Assembly: GCA_965222515.1 (NCBI GenBank)
Contig: CBDCUE010000021.1
Span: 124,001-188,000 of the forward strand
Origin: CBDCUE01 sp965222515
GTDB lineage: Bacteria; Pseudomonadota; Alphaproteobacteria; Rickettsiales; JABIRX01
Reading direction: 5' to 3'
Length of the DNA stretch: 64,000 nucleotides
Shown piece by piece: positions 53,124 through 61,359 of the stretch (positions within the stretch are counted from its first letter, which is position 1; the number at the start of each line of letters is the position of its first letter). The notes under the pieces were generated by a model, which was given only the letters and a program-made list of their open reading frames with translations, had not been told where the DNA came from and did no database searches. Both the position numbers and the translations under genes were made by a program.

Positions 53124-54263
53124 ATGAAAAAATTAGACAATTTTTTACAACAAGCAAAGAAAGAGCAAATTATTGATGATGATATTTTGCATAAATTGCA
53201 AGAATTTGATAAAAAACAAAATAGTAATAAAGGAACTAATATTTTTATTAATGTAATTGGTTTTTTTGGTGTTTCTGCAATTTTATTAGGGTTAATTTTG
53301 ATTATTTCTCATAATTGGCAAGAAATACCTGATATAATCAAAATATCATTATATCTTTTTTCGCTTTTATCTTTTCATTTATTAGCAATAAAAATTTTTA
53401 GAAACTATCCAAAACTCTCTACATTACTGCATTTTTTAGGAGCAGGTTACATTATTGCCGGGATTGGTTTAATTGCCCAAATCTACAACCTCTCAAGCTC
53501 TGATGGCAAGGCCTTTTTATTATGGTTTGTTATGATTATCCCTCTTACCTTTATTTTAAGAAATAGATTAATTGGAGCTATGTCAATTTTAGTTTTTTAT
53601 CTATGGCTAAACACATATTTAGATTATTATAATTATTATAATTCCACTCCTACCATTATGTTTTATTACAGTATTTTTGCGGTTAATTTTATTGTTATTA
53701 GCAAATTATTTAAACCAGCTAATGACTGTTTTGCTTATTTAAAAATAATTGGTATTATTACACTCTCTATTATTATTATTATTATGGGTTTTAGTCATAA
53801 TTTTTTATCTATAAATGATCTTAAATTTTCTCTTCATCCATTAGTTTTAGCTATTCTTATTTTCAATTTTTCTATTTTAGCTTATTTAATGAGAAAAAAT
53901 TTAAAAGAAAATTTAATATTATCAGCTTTATTAGCAATAATCACCATTTTGCCTTTACTCACACTCACCATTTCTCTAAAAGAAAATTTTATGATAATAT
54001 CTGTTCTTTATTGGTTAATTCATTTTTTGTTTGGAGCATTTTTTATTTATATTGGCATTATAAAATCTAGCAATAGCAATGTTAATTTTGGGGTATGGTA
54101 TATTACTCTTGCTATTATTATTAGATTTTTAGATATAGTAAATACTATGTTAAAAACAGGTATGATGTTTGTAATATTAGGAAGTATTTTGTTATTAATT
54201 GCATATTTAACCGAAAAATATCGCAAAATTTTAATAAATAAATACATAAATAAAATAAGCTAA
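53124..54263 (+). CDS. DUF2157-type multi-spanning membrane protein
   Basis: 379 residues with a short cytoplasmic N-terminus (LDNFLQQAKKEQIIDDDILH) and about ten hydrophobic segments, such as FINVIGFFGVSAILLGLILI, GYIIAGIGLIAQIYNLSSSD and FVILGSILLLIAYLTEKYRK. The pattern GxxxxxxGLxLIISHNWxxIP is typical of DUF2157 proteins. Its stop overlaps the start of the next gene, which encodes the protein that usually accompanies this family. Function unknown. Confidence 0.8.
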   Translation: MKKLDNFLQQAKKEQIIDDDILHKLQEFDKKQNSNKGTNIFINVIGFFGVSAILLGLILIISHNWQEIPDIIKISLYLFSLLSFHLLAIKIFRNYPKLSTLLHFLGAGYIIAGIGLIAQIYNLSSSDGKAFLLWFVMIIPLTFILRNRLIGAMSILVFYLWLNTYLDYYNYYNSTPTIMFYYSIFAVNFIVISKLFKPANDCFAYLKIIGIITLSIIIIIMGFSHNFLSINDLKFSLHPLVLAILIFNFSILAYLMRKNLKENLILSALLAIITILPLLTLTISLKENFMIISVLYWLIHFLFGAFFIYIGIIKSSNSNVNFGVWYITLAIIIRFLDIVNTMLKTGMMFVILGSILLLIAYLTEKYRKILINKYINKIS

Positions 54264-54787
54264 TGTTAAAAAAGAATAATTTATTATTAATTGTTATAAT
54301 TCTACAAATATCTTTTTTTGCTATTTGGTCTTTTGTAGAAAACAAAAAACTTTTTAATCCTCAAAGCAAAGAAATTTTAGTAGAAGTTTTACCAGTTGAT
54401 CCAAGGGATTTTATTAGTGGTAATTATTTTATTTTAGCTTATAAATTCAATGATGCTTGGAGATTTAAAAAAAAATATATTACCTATCACTTAAGAAAGA
54501 AAAAAGGTCAAATTATTTATGCAACATTAGAAAAAAAAGATAAATATTATTTACCCACACATATCAGCTACACCAAGCCTCAAAAAATAAAAATTAATCA
54601 AGCAATAATTAAAGGAAAAATAGGTTCTTATGGAAATTTAGAATTTGGTATAGAAAAATATTTTATTAATGAAAACAAAGAGCAACCAAATGCAAGAAAA
54701 GACAAAATAGAAGTATTATTAAAAATAGATAATAATTTTTCGCCTAGAATTAAAGAATTATATATCAATGACCAGAAATTCAGATAG
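54263..54787 (+). CDS. GDYXXLXY-type protein
   Basis: 174 residues with an N-terminal membrane anchor (LLLIVIILQISFFAIWSFV). The motif PVDPRDFISGNYFILAYKF matches the GDYXXLXY domain (here S-G-N-Y-x-x-L-x-Y), then YYLPTHISYTKPQKIKINQA and GKIGSYGNLEFGIEKYFINE. Members are found beside DUF2157/DUF4401 membrane proteins, as here. The stop/start junction (TAATG) implies translational coupling. Function unknown. Confidence 0.82.
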   Translation: MLKKNNLLLIVIILQISFFAIWSFVENKKLFNPQSKEILVEVLPVDPRDFISGNYFILAYKFNDAWRFKKKYITYHLRKKKGQIIYATLEKKDKYYLPTHISYTKPQKIKINQAIIKGKIGSYGNLEFGIEKYFINENKEQPNARKDKIEVLLKIDNNFSPRIKELYINDQKFR

Positions 54788-54900
54788 AATCATAAATTTT
54801 TTATGTTGGTCTTAATATTGTCTTTGACTTTTCTTAATTTTGATAATATTGTTTGATCTGACTTTAATAAGAGTTTTCAGTTGAAAATAAAAATCACCCT

Positions 54901-57636
54901 GTGCTAAAAAAAGCCCTTTCAAAATTTACATCAATCATATTAATGATATTATTTCTAATAATATCTACTTTGGGTTTTGTCTCTATTATGATAGTAATAA
55001 AACCCAGAGACATCACCCCTATTTTAAAATATGTTAATAAATATTTTAAGCAAGAAACTCAAAAATTTAATATTAAAAGCGATAAAGTTGTAATCGCTTG
55101 GGATAATGAGCATTATTCATTTGATGTCAATTTACTCAATGCAAAACTTACTATAAAAAATAAAATTATAAAAATAGATCAATTAAAAATTGATATTAGT
55201 AGAAGATTATTATTAATTGGAAAATTCAAAATTGATAAAATTATTGTCCAAAAAATTATATTTGATGATTTACATAAAAATAAACAAAAATTATCTCAAT
55301 CACAAATAATTAACTATATAGAAACCAGTTTAAATAACTTTATTCTTTTCAAAAATATTGATATAGAAGAAATAGTTATTCCTAAAATAGATAAAAAAAA
55401 CAATTTAATTATCAGAGATTTTTTATATCAAGAAATTATTAAAGATAGACAAATTACAAGTAGTTTTAATATTCAGTTTTTAAAAGAAAGAGTTACATTT
55501 AATACCATCTGCAATTATCAAAACAATAAATTTACTAACTGCCTAATTGAAACACAACATCTACCCAAAAAAATAATCAACCATTTAAGCAACTCTAAAA
55601 TTAAATCTGACCTTAAATTAGCTCTTAACATAAAAAAAGAAAACAATCTTTTTTCTATTGATTTAAATAGTAGTAGCGAAAATCTAATTTTAAATTTTTA
55701 CCAAGAAAAAGACATAATATATAATAACATTAAATTATCAGCTAAATTTTCCGTAAGCGAACAAGAAATTAAGGCAAGCAACATTGATTTTACAGCAAAT
55801 AACAAAATATCCCTAACAGGAGAAATATCCTATAAAAAAAACCATCTAACCCTAGTAGCACAAGCAAAAAATATAGAATATGATTCTTTGTTTTTACTTT
55901 ATCCAAAATTAAAAAAATTAAAGAAATCTAGAGATTGGCTAAAATCTCATCTAAAATCTACAAAAATATCTAAAGGACAAATTGACTTAGATTTTAACTT
56001 AGTAAATAACAAGCTAAATCACCTATCTGGAGAATTTGATATAGCAAAAGCTTTACTAAACCCTACAAAAAATTTTCAGGATATTAGTGATGCAAAAGGA
56101 AAAATTATTTTGAGCAAAAATTCAATAAGCATAAATATATATGAAGCAATGGTAAAGAATGATAAAGTGCAAAATATCCAAATTACCATACCAAGCTTTG
56201 CCAATAAAATTGCTAATCTTTACATTACAGGAAAAAATGTTCCTTTTTCATCCTTGAGTTTAATAGATTTTTTACTTAGTAAAATATCTGAGCAAAAAAC
56301 CATTGATGCTATGAAATTATATTTTCATCAAGCTCAAGGAATTGCAGAAATATTGGATATAAAGTTAAAAATTGCTAATGATTTTAATATTAATCACTAT
56401 AAATTAAATATTTTAGGTAAGGTGCAGAAAATTTCTAATGATTTTATTTCTGATGATTTTAATAAATTTAAAATTAGCAAAAAATATAATGATAATAAAT
56501 TTAATATTCATATCAATTTAGCAAATGCAAAAATTGATCAAGAATATTTGTTTTTTAAAAAAAACAGCAAAGAAAAACTAGATTTTTATATGATAGTAGA
56601 AGAAAAAAAAGACGTGATATATTTCAGAAATATTCTATTACAAGGAGAAAGAGCCAATATCCGAGGCAAAGTAAGTCTTGTCAATAAACAGATAAGAGAT
56701 ATTAATTTTATTAATTCTTACTTAGGAAAAAGTGATTTTTCTTTAAATTTAATTAGAAAAAAAGATTTTTTAATTGGCAATTTAATTGCACAAAATTTAT
56801 ATATCAGCTATCCAAAAAAATCTCAAACTGAAAATAGTAGTGATTTTATTCCTGTTAATATTGATATAAAAATCAATAATTTAATAGGATTAGAAAACAT
56901 AAATCTTGATGGTAATTCAGGAAAATGGCTTTATAAAAAAAATTATAACAGTTTATATTTGGAAGGCAATTTTTTAGGCGGTAATTATATTCTAAAAAAC
57001 ACTATAAAAAGGACAAAAAATGCTAAAAAAGAAAAAATTCTTATGGAAATAAAAAACTTTGGTAATTTTACTAAAATTTTTGATCCAACTTCTCAAATTA
57101 TAGATGGTTTAGCATATTTAGAATTAGTCAGAAAAAATCAAGAAAATTATCAAGGATCATTACTATTGCAAAATTTTTCTTTAATAAATAAAGATAATTT
57201 ACAAAAAATGCTAGCATCAAAATCTTTAAAAAATCTAAAAAAATTAAAAACCATAAAATTTGAATATGGGAATATAGATTTTATTTATAATAAAAAAAAA
57301 GAGCTTATCAACATTACAGATAGCTTAATATATGGTAATAAATTGGGAGTTACTAGTTATGGTAAGATAAATTTACTAAATAAAGATGTGTTTTTGCAAG
57401 GAAACATTATCCCAGCCTATAAATTCAATAATTTTTTAGGTTTGGGAGGAGTACCTTTTTTAGGAGATTTCTTAACAGGAAATAAAGGTATCTTTTCTTT
57501 ATCATATGAGACCTCTGGTAAGTTTGGAAAAATAGATATAGATGTCAAGCCTCTATCAATAATATTACCTTCATTTTTAAAGAAAATTGGTAGAAAAAGA
57601 GAAAAAATTCAAGATAGATTGGAAGACAAAAAATAA
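54901..57636 (+). CDS. AsmA-like / DUF3971-type envelope protein
   Basis: 911 residues, starting at GTG 54901; one N-terminal membrane segment (about 10-32: SIILMILFLIISTLGFVSIM) and a very long beta-rich periplasmic part. The C-terminal region ALLNPTKNFQDISDAKGKII, then LSGNLIAQ-like and GGVPFLGDFLTGNKGIFSLS, YETSGKFGKIDIDVKPLSII, fits the DUF3971/AsmA-like C-terminal domain family (YhdP-like) that bridges inner and outer membrane and moves phospholipids. Rickettsiales have similar proteins. Alternative start codons exist because the N-terminus is not conserved. The tRNA-Ser gene follows 49 bp later. Confidence 0.82.
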   Translation: MLKKALSKFTSIILMILFLIISTLGFVSIMIVIKPRDITPILKYVNKYFKQETQKFNIKSDKVVIAWDNEHYSFDVNLLNAKLTIKNKIIKIDQLKIDISRRLLLIGKFKIDKIIVQKIIFDDLHKNKQKLSQSQIINYIETSLNNFILFKNIDIEEIVIPKIDKKNNLIIRDFLYQEIIKDRQITSSFNIQFLKERVTFNTICNYQNNKFTNCLIETQHLPKKIINHLSNSKIKSDLKLALNIKKENNLFSIDLNSSSENLILNFYQEKDIIYNNIKLSAKFSVSEQEIKASNIDFTANNKISLTGEISYKKNHLTLVAQAKNIEYDSLFLLYPKLKKLKKSRDWLKSHLKSTKISKGQIDLDFNLVNNKLNHLSGEFDIAKALLNPTKNFQDISDAKGKIILSKNSISINIYEAMVKNDKVQNIQITIPSFANKIANLYITGKNVPFSSLSLIDFLLSKISEQKTIDAMKLYFHQAQGIAEILDIKLKIANDFNINHYKLNILGKVQKISNDFISDDFNKFKISKKYNDNKFNIHINLANAKIDQEYLFFKKNSKEKLDFYMIVEEKKDVIYFRNILLQGERANIRGKVSLVNKQIRDINFINSYLGKSDFSLNLIRKKDFLIGNLIAQNLYISYPKKSQTENSSDFIPVNIDIKINNLIGLENINLDGNSGKWLYKKNYNSLYLEGNFLGGNYILKNTIKRTKNAKKEKILMEIKNFGNFTKIFDPTSQIIDGLAYLELVRKNQENYQGSLLLQNFSLINKDNLQKMLASKSLKNLKKLKTIKFEYGNIDFIYNKKKELINITDSLIYGNKLGVTSYGKINLLNKDVFLQGNIIPAYKFNNFLGLGGVPFLGDFLTGNKGIFSLSYETSGKFGKIDIDVKPLSIILPSFLKKIGRKREKIQDRLEDKK

Positions 57637-57685
57637 TTACTTGATAATTTAGTAGAAAACTATTATATTTATAAGAATTGCTTAA

Positions 57686-57778
57686 GGAAGGGTGGCCGAG
57701 TGGCTGAAGGCGACAGTTTGCTAAATTGTTATACAATTTAACATTGTATCGTGGGTTCGAATCCCATCCCTTCCTCCA
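57686..57778 (+). tRNA. tRNA-Ser (GCT anticodon)
   Basis: 93-nt class II tRNA with long variable arm (TACAATTTAACATTGTA). Acceptor GGAAGGG/CCCTTCC, anticodon GCT in the loop TTGCTAA, T arm GGGTTCGAATCCC, encoded CCA at 57776-57778. Confidence 0.95.
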
Positions 57779-57856
57779 TTTCTTGATTTTACAAAACCTA
57801 AACAAGCCTAAAATCTTCAATAGTAGCACAAGGTCTTATCTCTTTTTATTATTAAA

Positions 57857-58112
57857 TAGTCGTCCCTAAAAAACTATAAAAAGCCTTGCAGTATAAGGGT
57901 TTAGTTGTATAATTTGCATAGTAAAAACACAAGCTTATTACCAATAACTCTTAAAACCTTGCAAAAATGTTACACAAAACTCACCAAACAGGAAATGATA
58001 TGGATATGTTCAGAAATGAATTAGTAAATATCATAAATATGAAGCATAAACTAGTAATATTATCAAAATTAGTAGATTGGAGAAGTATGGAAAAGAAGTT
58101 TTCTATAAAATA
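57857..58112 (+). mobile_element. IS-A left arm (5' 256 bp)
   Basis: Starts TAGTCGTCCCTAAAAAACTA; encodes MLHKTHQTGNDMDMFRNELV and SKLVDWRSMEKKFSIKY before IS-B interrupts. Confidence 0.85.
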
Positions 58113-58203
58113 TAACCCCAGTTATGCTTTTTTTTAATAAAAAGCCTTGCAAAAAGTTAGCATAGACATTTTAATATTTTTTTTAACCTAAATAAAAAAA
58201 GCT

Positions 58204-58563
58204 ATGCTAGTAAGTGATATTGAACTAATAAAACTATATTGTCAAATAGATGATTTTTGTAAATTATTTTTTAAGTACTTCAATCAAAAATTAATATCAG
58301 AAAAGAGTAGTAAATTAAGGAAAGAAGGGAAGGACAGGCTTAAATCTAGTGATATAATGTGTATATTAATATTGTATAATAATAGTAGTTATGATTGTTT
58401 TAAAAATTATTATATTGAGTTTGCAAAGCCTAATTTACAAAAGTATTTTCCTAATATGCCTTGTTATGCAAGGTTTACACATATTCAAAAGATAGCATTT
58501 ATGCCACTTAGTTCTTTTTTATTAGAAATAATTAATAAAAATGAAAAAACAGGGTGCTATTAA
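58204..58563 (+). CDS. IS-B transposase, first frame
   Basis: 119 residues, the N-terminal half of an IS5-family transposase: LVSDIELIKLYCQIDDFCKL, then KYFPNMPCYARFTHIQKIAF, a helical region of unknown exact role. It overlaps the second frame by 23 bp. The same frame recurs at 63687. Confidence 0.85.
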   Translation: MLVSDIELIKLYCQIDDFCKLFFKYFNQKLISEKSSKLRKEGKDRLKSSDIMCILILYNNSSYDCFKNYYIEFAKPNLQKYFPNMPCYARFTHIQKIAFMPLSSFLLEIINKNEKTGCY

Positions 58564-59119
58564 TATTGATTCAACATACATTCCAGTATGTAAAAATCAA
58601 AGGATAAGAAGGCATAAAACATTTAAAGGACTAGCATCAAGAGGAAAGTCAACTATGGGCTGGTTTTTTGGTTTCAAGTTACACTTGCTTATAAATCATA
58701 AAGCAGAAGTAGTTAATATGTCTATTACAAAGGGTAATGGTTCAGATCTAGATACAGTGCTTGCTTTAGCTAAAACACTAAAAGGAAAATTGTTTGGAGA
58801 TAAAGGATATATAAGCAAAAAAATTAAAAATAATTTATTATCTCAGGGATTAGAATTATTTACAAAAACAAGAAAAAATATGAAAAAACAAGAAATAAGC
58901 AAGAAAAATAGATTTTTATTATCCAAAAGAGGTATTGTAGAAACTGTTATAGGTTCCATAAAAGGGTTTTTTAGCATTATTTCTCATAAATACAAAACTC
59001 CCGTCAATTTCTTTATGAATATTATTTCTGGGTTAATTGCATATGATTTTAAACAGAATAAACCTAAAATTAACTTTAACATTCAAAAATCAAGGGGTTA
59101 TAAGTTAAAAAAAGCATAA
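58541..59119 (+). CDS. IS-B transposase, second frame with DDE motif
   Basis: 192 residues beginning ATG in the overlap; +1 frame relative to the first ORF. Catalytic residues: Asp in AINIDSTYI, Asp in KLFGDKGYI, Glu in RGIVETVIGSIK. The overlap contains AAAAAAC in an A-rich run. A full transposase could arise by ribosomal frameshift (+1 needed) or by starting at this ATG. Confidence 0.85.
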   Translation: MKKQGAINIDSTYIPVCKNQRIRRHKTFKGLASRGKSTMGWFFGFKLHLLINHKAEVVNMSITKGNGSDLDTVLALAKTLKGKLFGDKGYISKKIKNNLLSQGLELFTKTRKNMKKQEISKKNRFLLSKRGIVETVIGSIKGFFSIISHKYKTPVNFFMNIISGLIAYDFKQNKPKINFNIQKSRGYKLKKA

Positions 59120-59128
59120 CTGGGGTTA

Positions 59129-59384
59129 TATTTTAATGAAAATTTCTCTTCCATGCTTCTCCAATCTACTAATTTTGATAATATTACTAGTTTATGTTTC
59201 ATATTTATGATATTTACTAATTCATTTCTGAACATATCCATATCATTTCCTGTTTGGTGAGTTTTGTGTAACATTTTTGCAAGGTTTTAAGAGTTATTGG
59301 TAAAAAGCTTGTGTTTTTACTATGCAAATTATACAAAAAAAACCTTATACTGCAAGGCTTTTTATAGTTTTTTAGGGACGACTA
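59129..59384 (-). mobile_element. IS-A right arm (5' 256 bp, inverted)
   Basis: On the minus strand starts at 59384 with TAGTCGTCCCTAAAAAACTA. Encodes the same transposase start as the left arm but with base changes near the IS-B junction (EEKFSLKY instead of EKKFSIKY). Confidence 0.85.
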
Positions 59385-59385
59385 A

Positions 59386-60303
59386 TTAGTTAGAGGCCAT
59401 TTCTTGGGCTTCTTTGGCGAAATTGTCTTGCTTTTTTTCTATTCCTTCACCAACTTCATATCTTATAAATGAATTTATTTTTAAATCAGAGTTATTGTCT
59501 TTGTTGAATTGAGCTATAACATCTTTGATTAGTGTTTTGCCATCCATTACAAATGCTTGCTCAACTAAAACTGTTTCTTGATAATATTTTCTGATTCTAC
59601 CTTCAACCATTTTCTCAATAATATTGTCTGGCTTGCCTGATGCTTTTGCCCGCTCTGTAAAAATTTCTTTTTCTTTTTCAACATAAGCAGTAGGGACCTC
59701 TTCTATGTTGGTGGCAAGAGGTTTTTGAGCTGCTATATGCATAGCAACTTGACGAATTAAATTTTTTGCATCCTGAGTTATGTTGCTACAATCAGCCGAT
59801 ACTAACACAGCAATTTTTCCTAAAGAAGGCTCATTTTCTATTTTATTATGAACATAACTAGCTACAAAACCTTTATCATTAGCTAATTTAACAGCTCTTC
59901 TAAGTTTAATGTTTTCTCCAATAGTGCTAATCGCATTAGTAATAGCCTCTTTACTGCTAATGCCTGCTACATCAAGATTGTCTAAATCTGTGTTTTTTGT
60001 TGCTTTAAGATTTGCAGATATTAATTGCTTAGCAAGTTTTATGAAATTGTTGTTTTTGGCAACAAAATCAGTTTCTGAGTTTAATTCAATTATTGAAGCA
60101 GAATTTTCTGATATTTCTAAACCAACTAAACCTTCAGAAGCAGTTCTTCCTCCTTTTTTAGCCGCCAATGCAATTCCTTTTTTTCTTAAAAAATCTATTG
60201 CCTTATCCAAATCATCATTTGCTTCTATTAATGCTTTTTTACAATCCATCATACCAGCTCCCGTGATCTCTCTTAATTGTTTTACTTGTGTTATATCTAC
60301 CAT
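59386..60303 (-). CDS. tsf: Elongation factor Ts
   Basis: Nucleotide exchange factor for EF-Tu. 305 residues. UBA-like N-terminus ITQVKQLREITGAGMMDCKK, second signature in the core LNSETDFVAKNNNF, and the C-terminal DPCIxE-like part changed to AYVEKEKEIFTER. The C-terminal tail (EKKQDNFAKEAQEMASN) ends one base before the IS-A arm. It follows rpsB by 20 bp, the standard rpsB-tsf operon. Confidence 0.97.
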   Translation of the reverse strand: MVDITQVKQLREITGAGMMDCKKALIEANDDLDKAIDFLRKKGIALAAKKGGRTASEGLVGLEISENSASIIELNSETDFVAKNNNFIKLAKQLISANLKATKNTDLDNLDVAGISSKEAITNAISTIGENIKLRRAVKLANDKGFVASYVHNKIENEPSLGKIAVLVSADCSNITQDAKNLIRQVAMHIAAQKPLATNIEEVPTAYVEKEKEIFTERAKASGKPDNIIEKMVEGRIRKYYQETVLVEQAFVMDGKTLIKDVIAQFNKDNNSDLKINSFIRYEVGEGIEKKQDNFAKEAQEMASN

Positions 60304-60323
60304 TTTTTACCTTTGATTAATGT

Positions 60324-61145
60324 TTATTTAGAGTCTTTTTTCTCAGAAGATTCTGCTAAAACTGTTTTTTTAACTGCTTTTTTTAGAATTTTTTCTTCAT
60401 TTGCAACATCCTTTTTGTTTTCTGCCTTTTTGATTGGCTTTAAGTCTGATTTATTTCTTGCTTTGTTAATTGTGTCAGCAAACAAAGAACAGAAAAAACT
60501 TGTAGCCTTAGCAGAATCATCGTTTCCTGGTATAGGGTAGCTTATATTGTCTAAAGATGAATTACTATCTACTATAGCAATTATAGGGATGCTTAATTTG
60601 GTTGCTTCTGCAACAGCAAGAGCTTCTTTATTGGTGTCAAAAACAATTACTAAATCAGGAAGGGAGTTTAATTCTTTTATGCCCCCTAAAGAACGATTTA
60701 ATTTCTCATATTTTCTAGACATAGAAATCTTTTCTTTTTTAGAAGCTATTGATTCTGGATTGTTAAGTTCTTCTTCAAGTTTTTTTAAAGTTTTAATAGA
60801 ACTAGAAATTGTAATTCTATTAGTTAACATTCCACCAAGCCAACGATGATTTACATAATATTGCTCGCATTTTCTAGCGAATTCTTCAATTACAGTAGAT
60901 GCCTGCTTTTTCGTGCCAACAAATAATATTTTAGCATTAGATTTAGCATAATTTTGTAAAATATTTAAAGTTTGTTGCAAAAGAGTATAAGTTTTTGTTA
61001 AATCTATGATATGAATATCTCCTTTAGAACCATAAATAAATGGAGACATTTGAGGATTCCAGCGATTTTTTTTGTGTCCATAATGAACCCCGCTTGAAAT
61101 CATTTCTGCGATCGTGAATTGAGTGCTTTTTGTTTCTATAGTCAT
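60324..61145 (-). CDS. rpsB: Ribosomal protein S2
   Basis: Small-subunit protein. 273 residues, with GVHYGHKKNRWNPQMSPFIY, YVNHRWLGGMLTNR, and LPDLVIVFDTNKEALAVAEA, SIPIIAIVDSNSS. A Lys-rich C-terminal tail of about 40 residues (PIKKAENKKDVANEEKILKK) is longer than in E. coli. Operon with tsf. A structured region lies just before it. Confidence 0.98.
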   Translation of the reverse strand: MTIETKSTQFTIAEMISSGVHYGHKKNRWNPQMSPFIYGSKGDIHIIDLTKTYTLLQQTLNILQNYAKSNAKILFVGTKKQASTVIEEFARKCEQYYVNHRWLGGMLTNRITISSSIKTLKKLEEELNNPESIASKKEKISMSRKYEKLNRSLGGIKELNSLPDLVIVFDTNKEALAVAEATKLSIPIIAIVDSNSSLDNISYPIPGNDDSAKATSFFCSLFADTINKARNKSDLKPIKKAENKKDVANEEKILKKAVKKTVLAESSEKKDSK

Positions 61146-61173
61146 AATATGTTACCTAGTTGTTAGTTGTTTA

Positions 61174-61225
61174 TATATAAAGGCTAGAAGTTTTAGTCAC
61201 TAAAACTAGGTTTTGCCTTTATATA
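61174..61225 (-). promoter_or_regulatory. Nested hairpin in the rpsB leader region
   Basis: Outer arms TATATAAAGGC / GCCTTTATATA (11 bp) with inner arms AGTTTTAG / CTAAAACT, 29 nt upstream of the rpsB start. It could be an S2-type autoregulatory leader or the terminator of an upstream transcript; the sequence does not decide. Confidence 0.4.
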
Positions 61226-61359
61226 TTTATGTATAGATAAGAAAAAATATATAAAATATCTTAATTTGCAAGTTTTTCTTGCTCAAATAGAAAAAATTTA
61301 CTAATTGCGATTCCCCTTCATAAGTTAAGGAGAATTTTCTGTGCTCTTTAGTTTTTAAT

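Larger units (their letters stand above)
58113..59128 (+). mobile_element. Complete IS-B, IS5-family, two-frame
   Basis: 1016 bp with terminal inverted repeats TAACCCCAGTTATGC / GCATAACTGGGGTTA. TA lies on both sides, matching the 2-bp target duplication common in IS5-family subgroups. Inside are two overlapping frames (58204-58563 and 58541-59119). A second copy starts at 63596 and a 3' fragment is at 7763-8125. Confidence 0.9.
57857..59384. mobile_element. Palindromic IS-A / IS-B / IS-A structure
   Basis: A 256-bp arm of the IS-A 5' end (57857-58112), a complete IS-B (58113-59128), and a second 256-bp IS-A 5' arm in the opposite orientation (59129-59384). Both arms end at the same IS-A position and have diverged from each other. 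The right outer edge lies one base from the tsf stop codon. Confidence 0.88.

Noticed and set aside
57545..57829. 94-codon frame on the minus strand at tRNA-Ser
   Set aside because: Crosses the tRNA-Ser gene and the end of the AsmA-like gene; the GWDSNPRYN-type text is a typical tRNA-antisense artefact.
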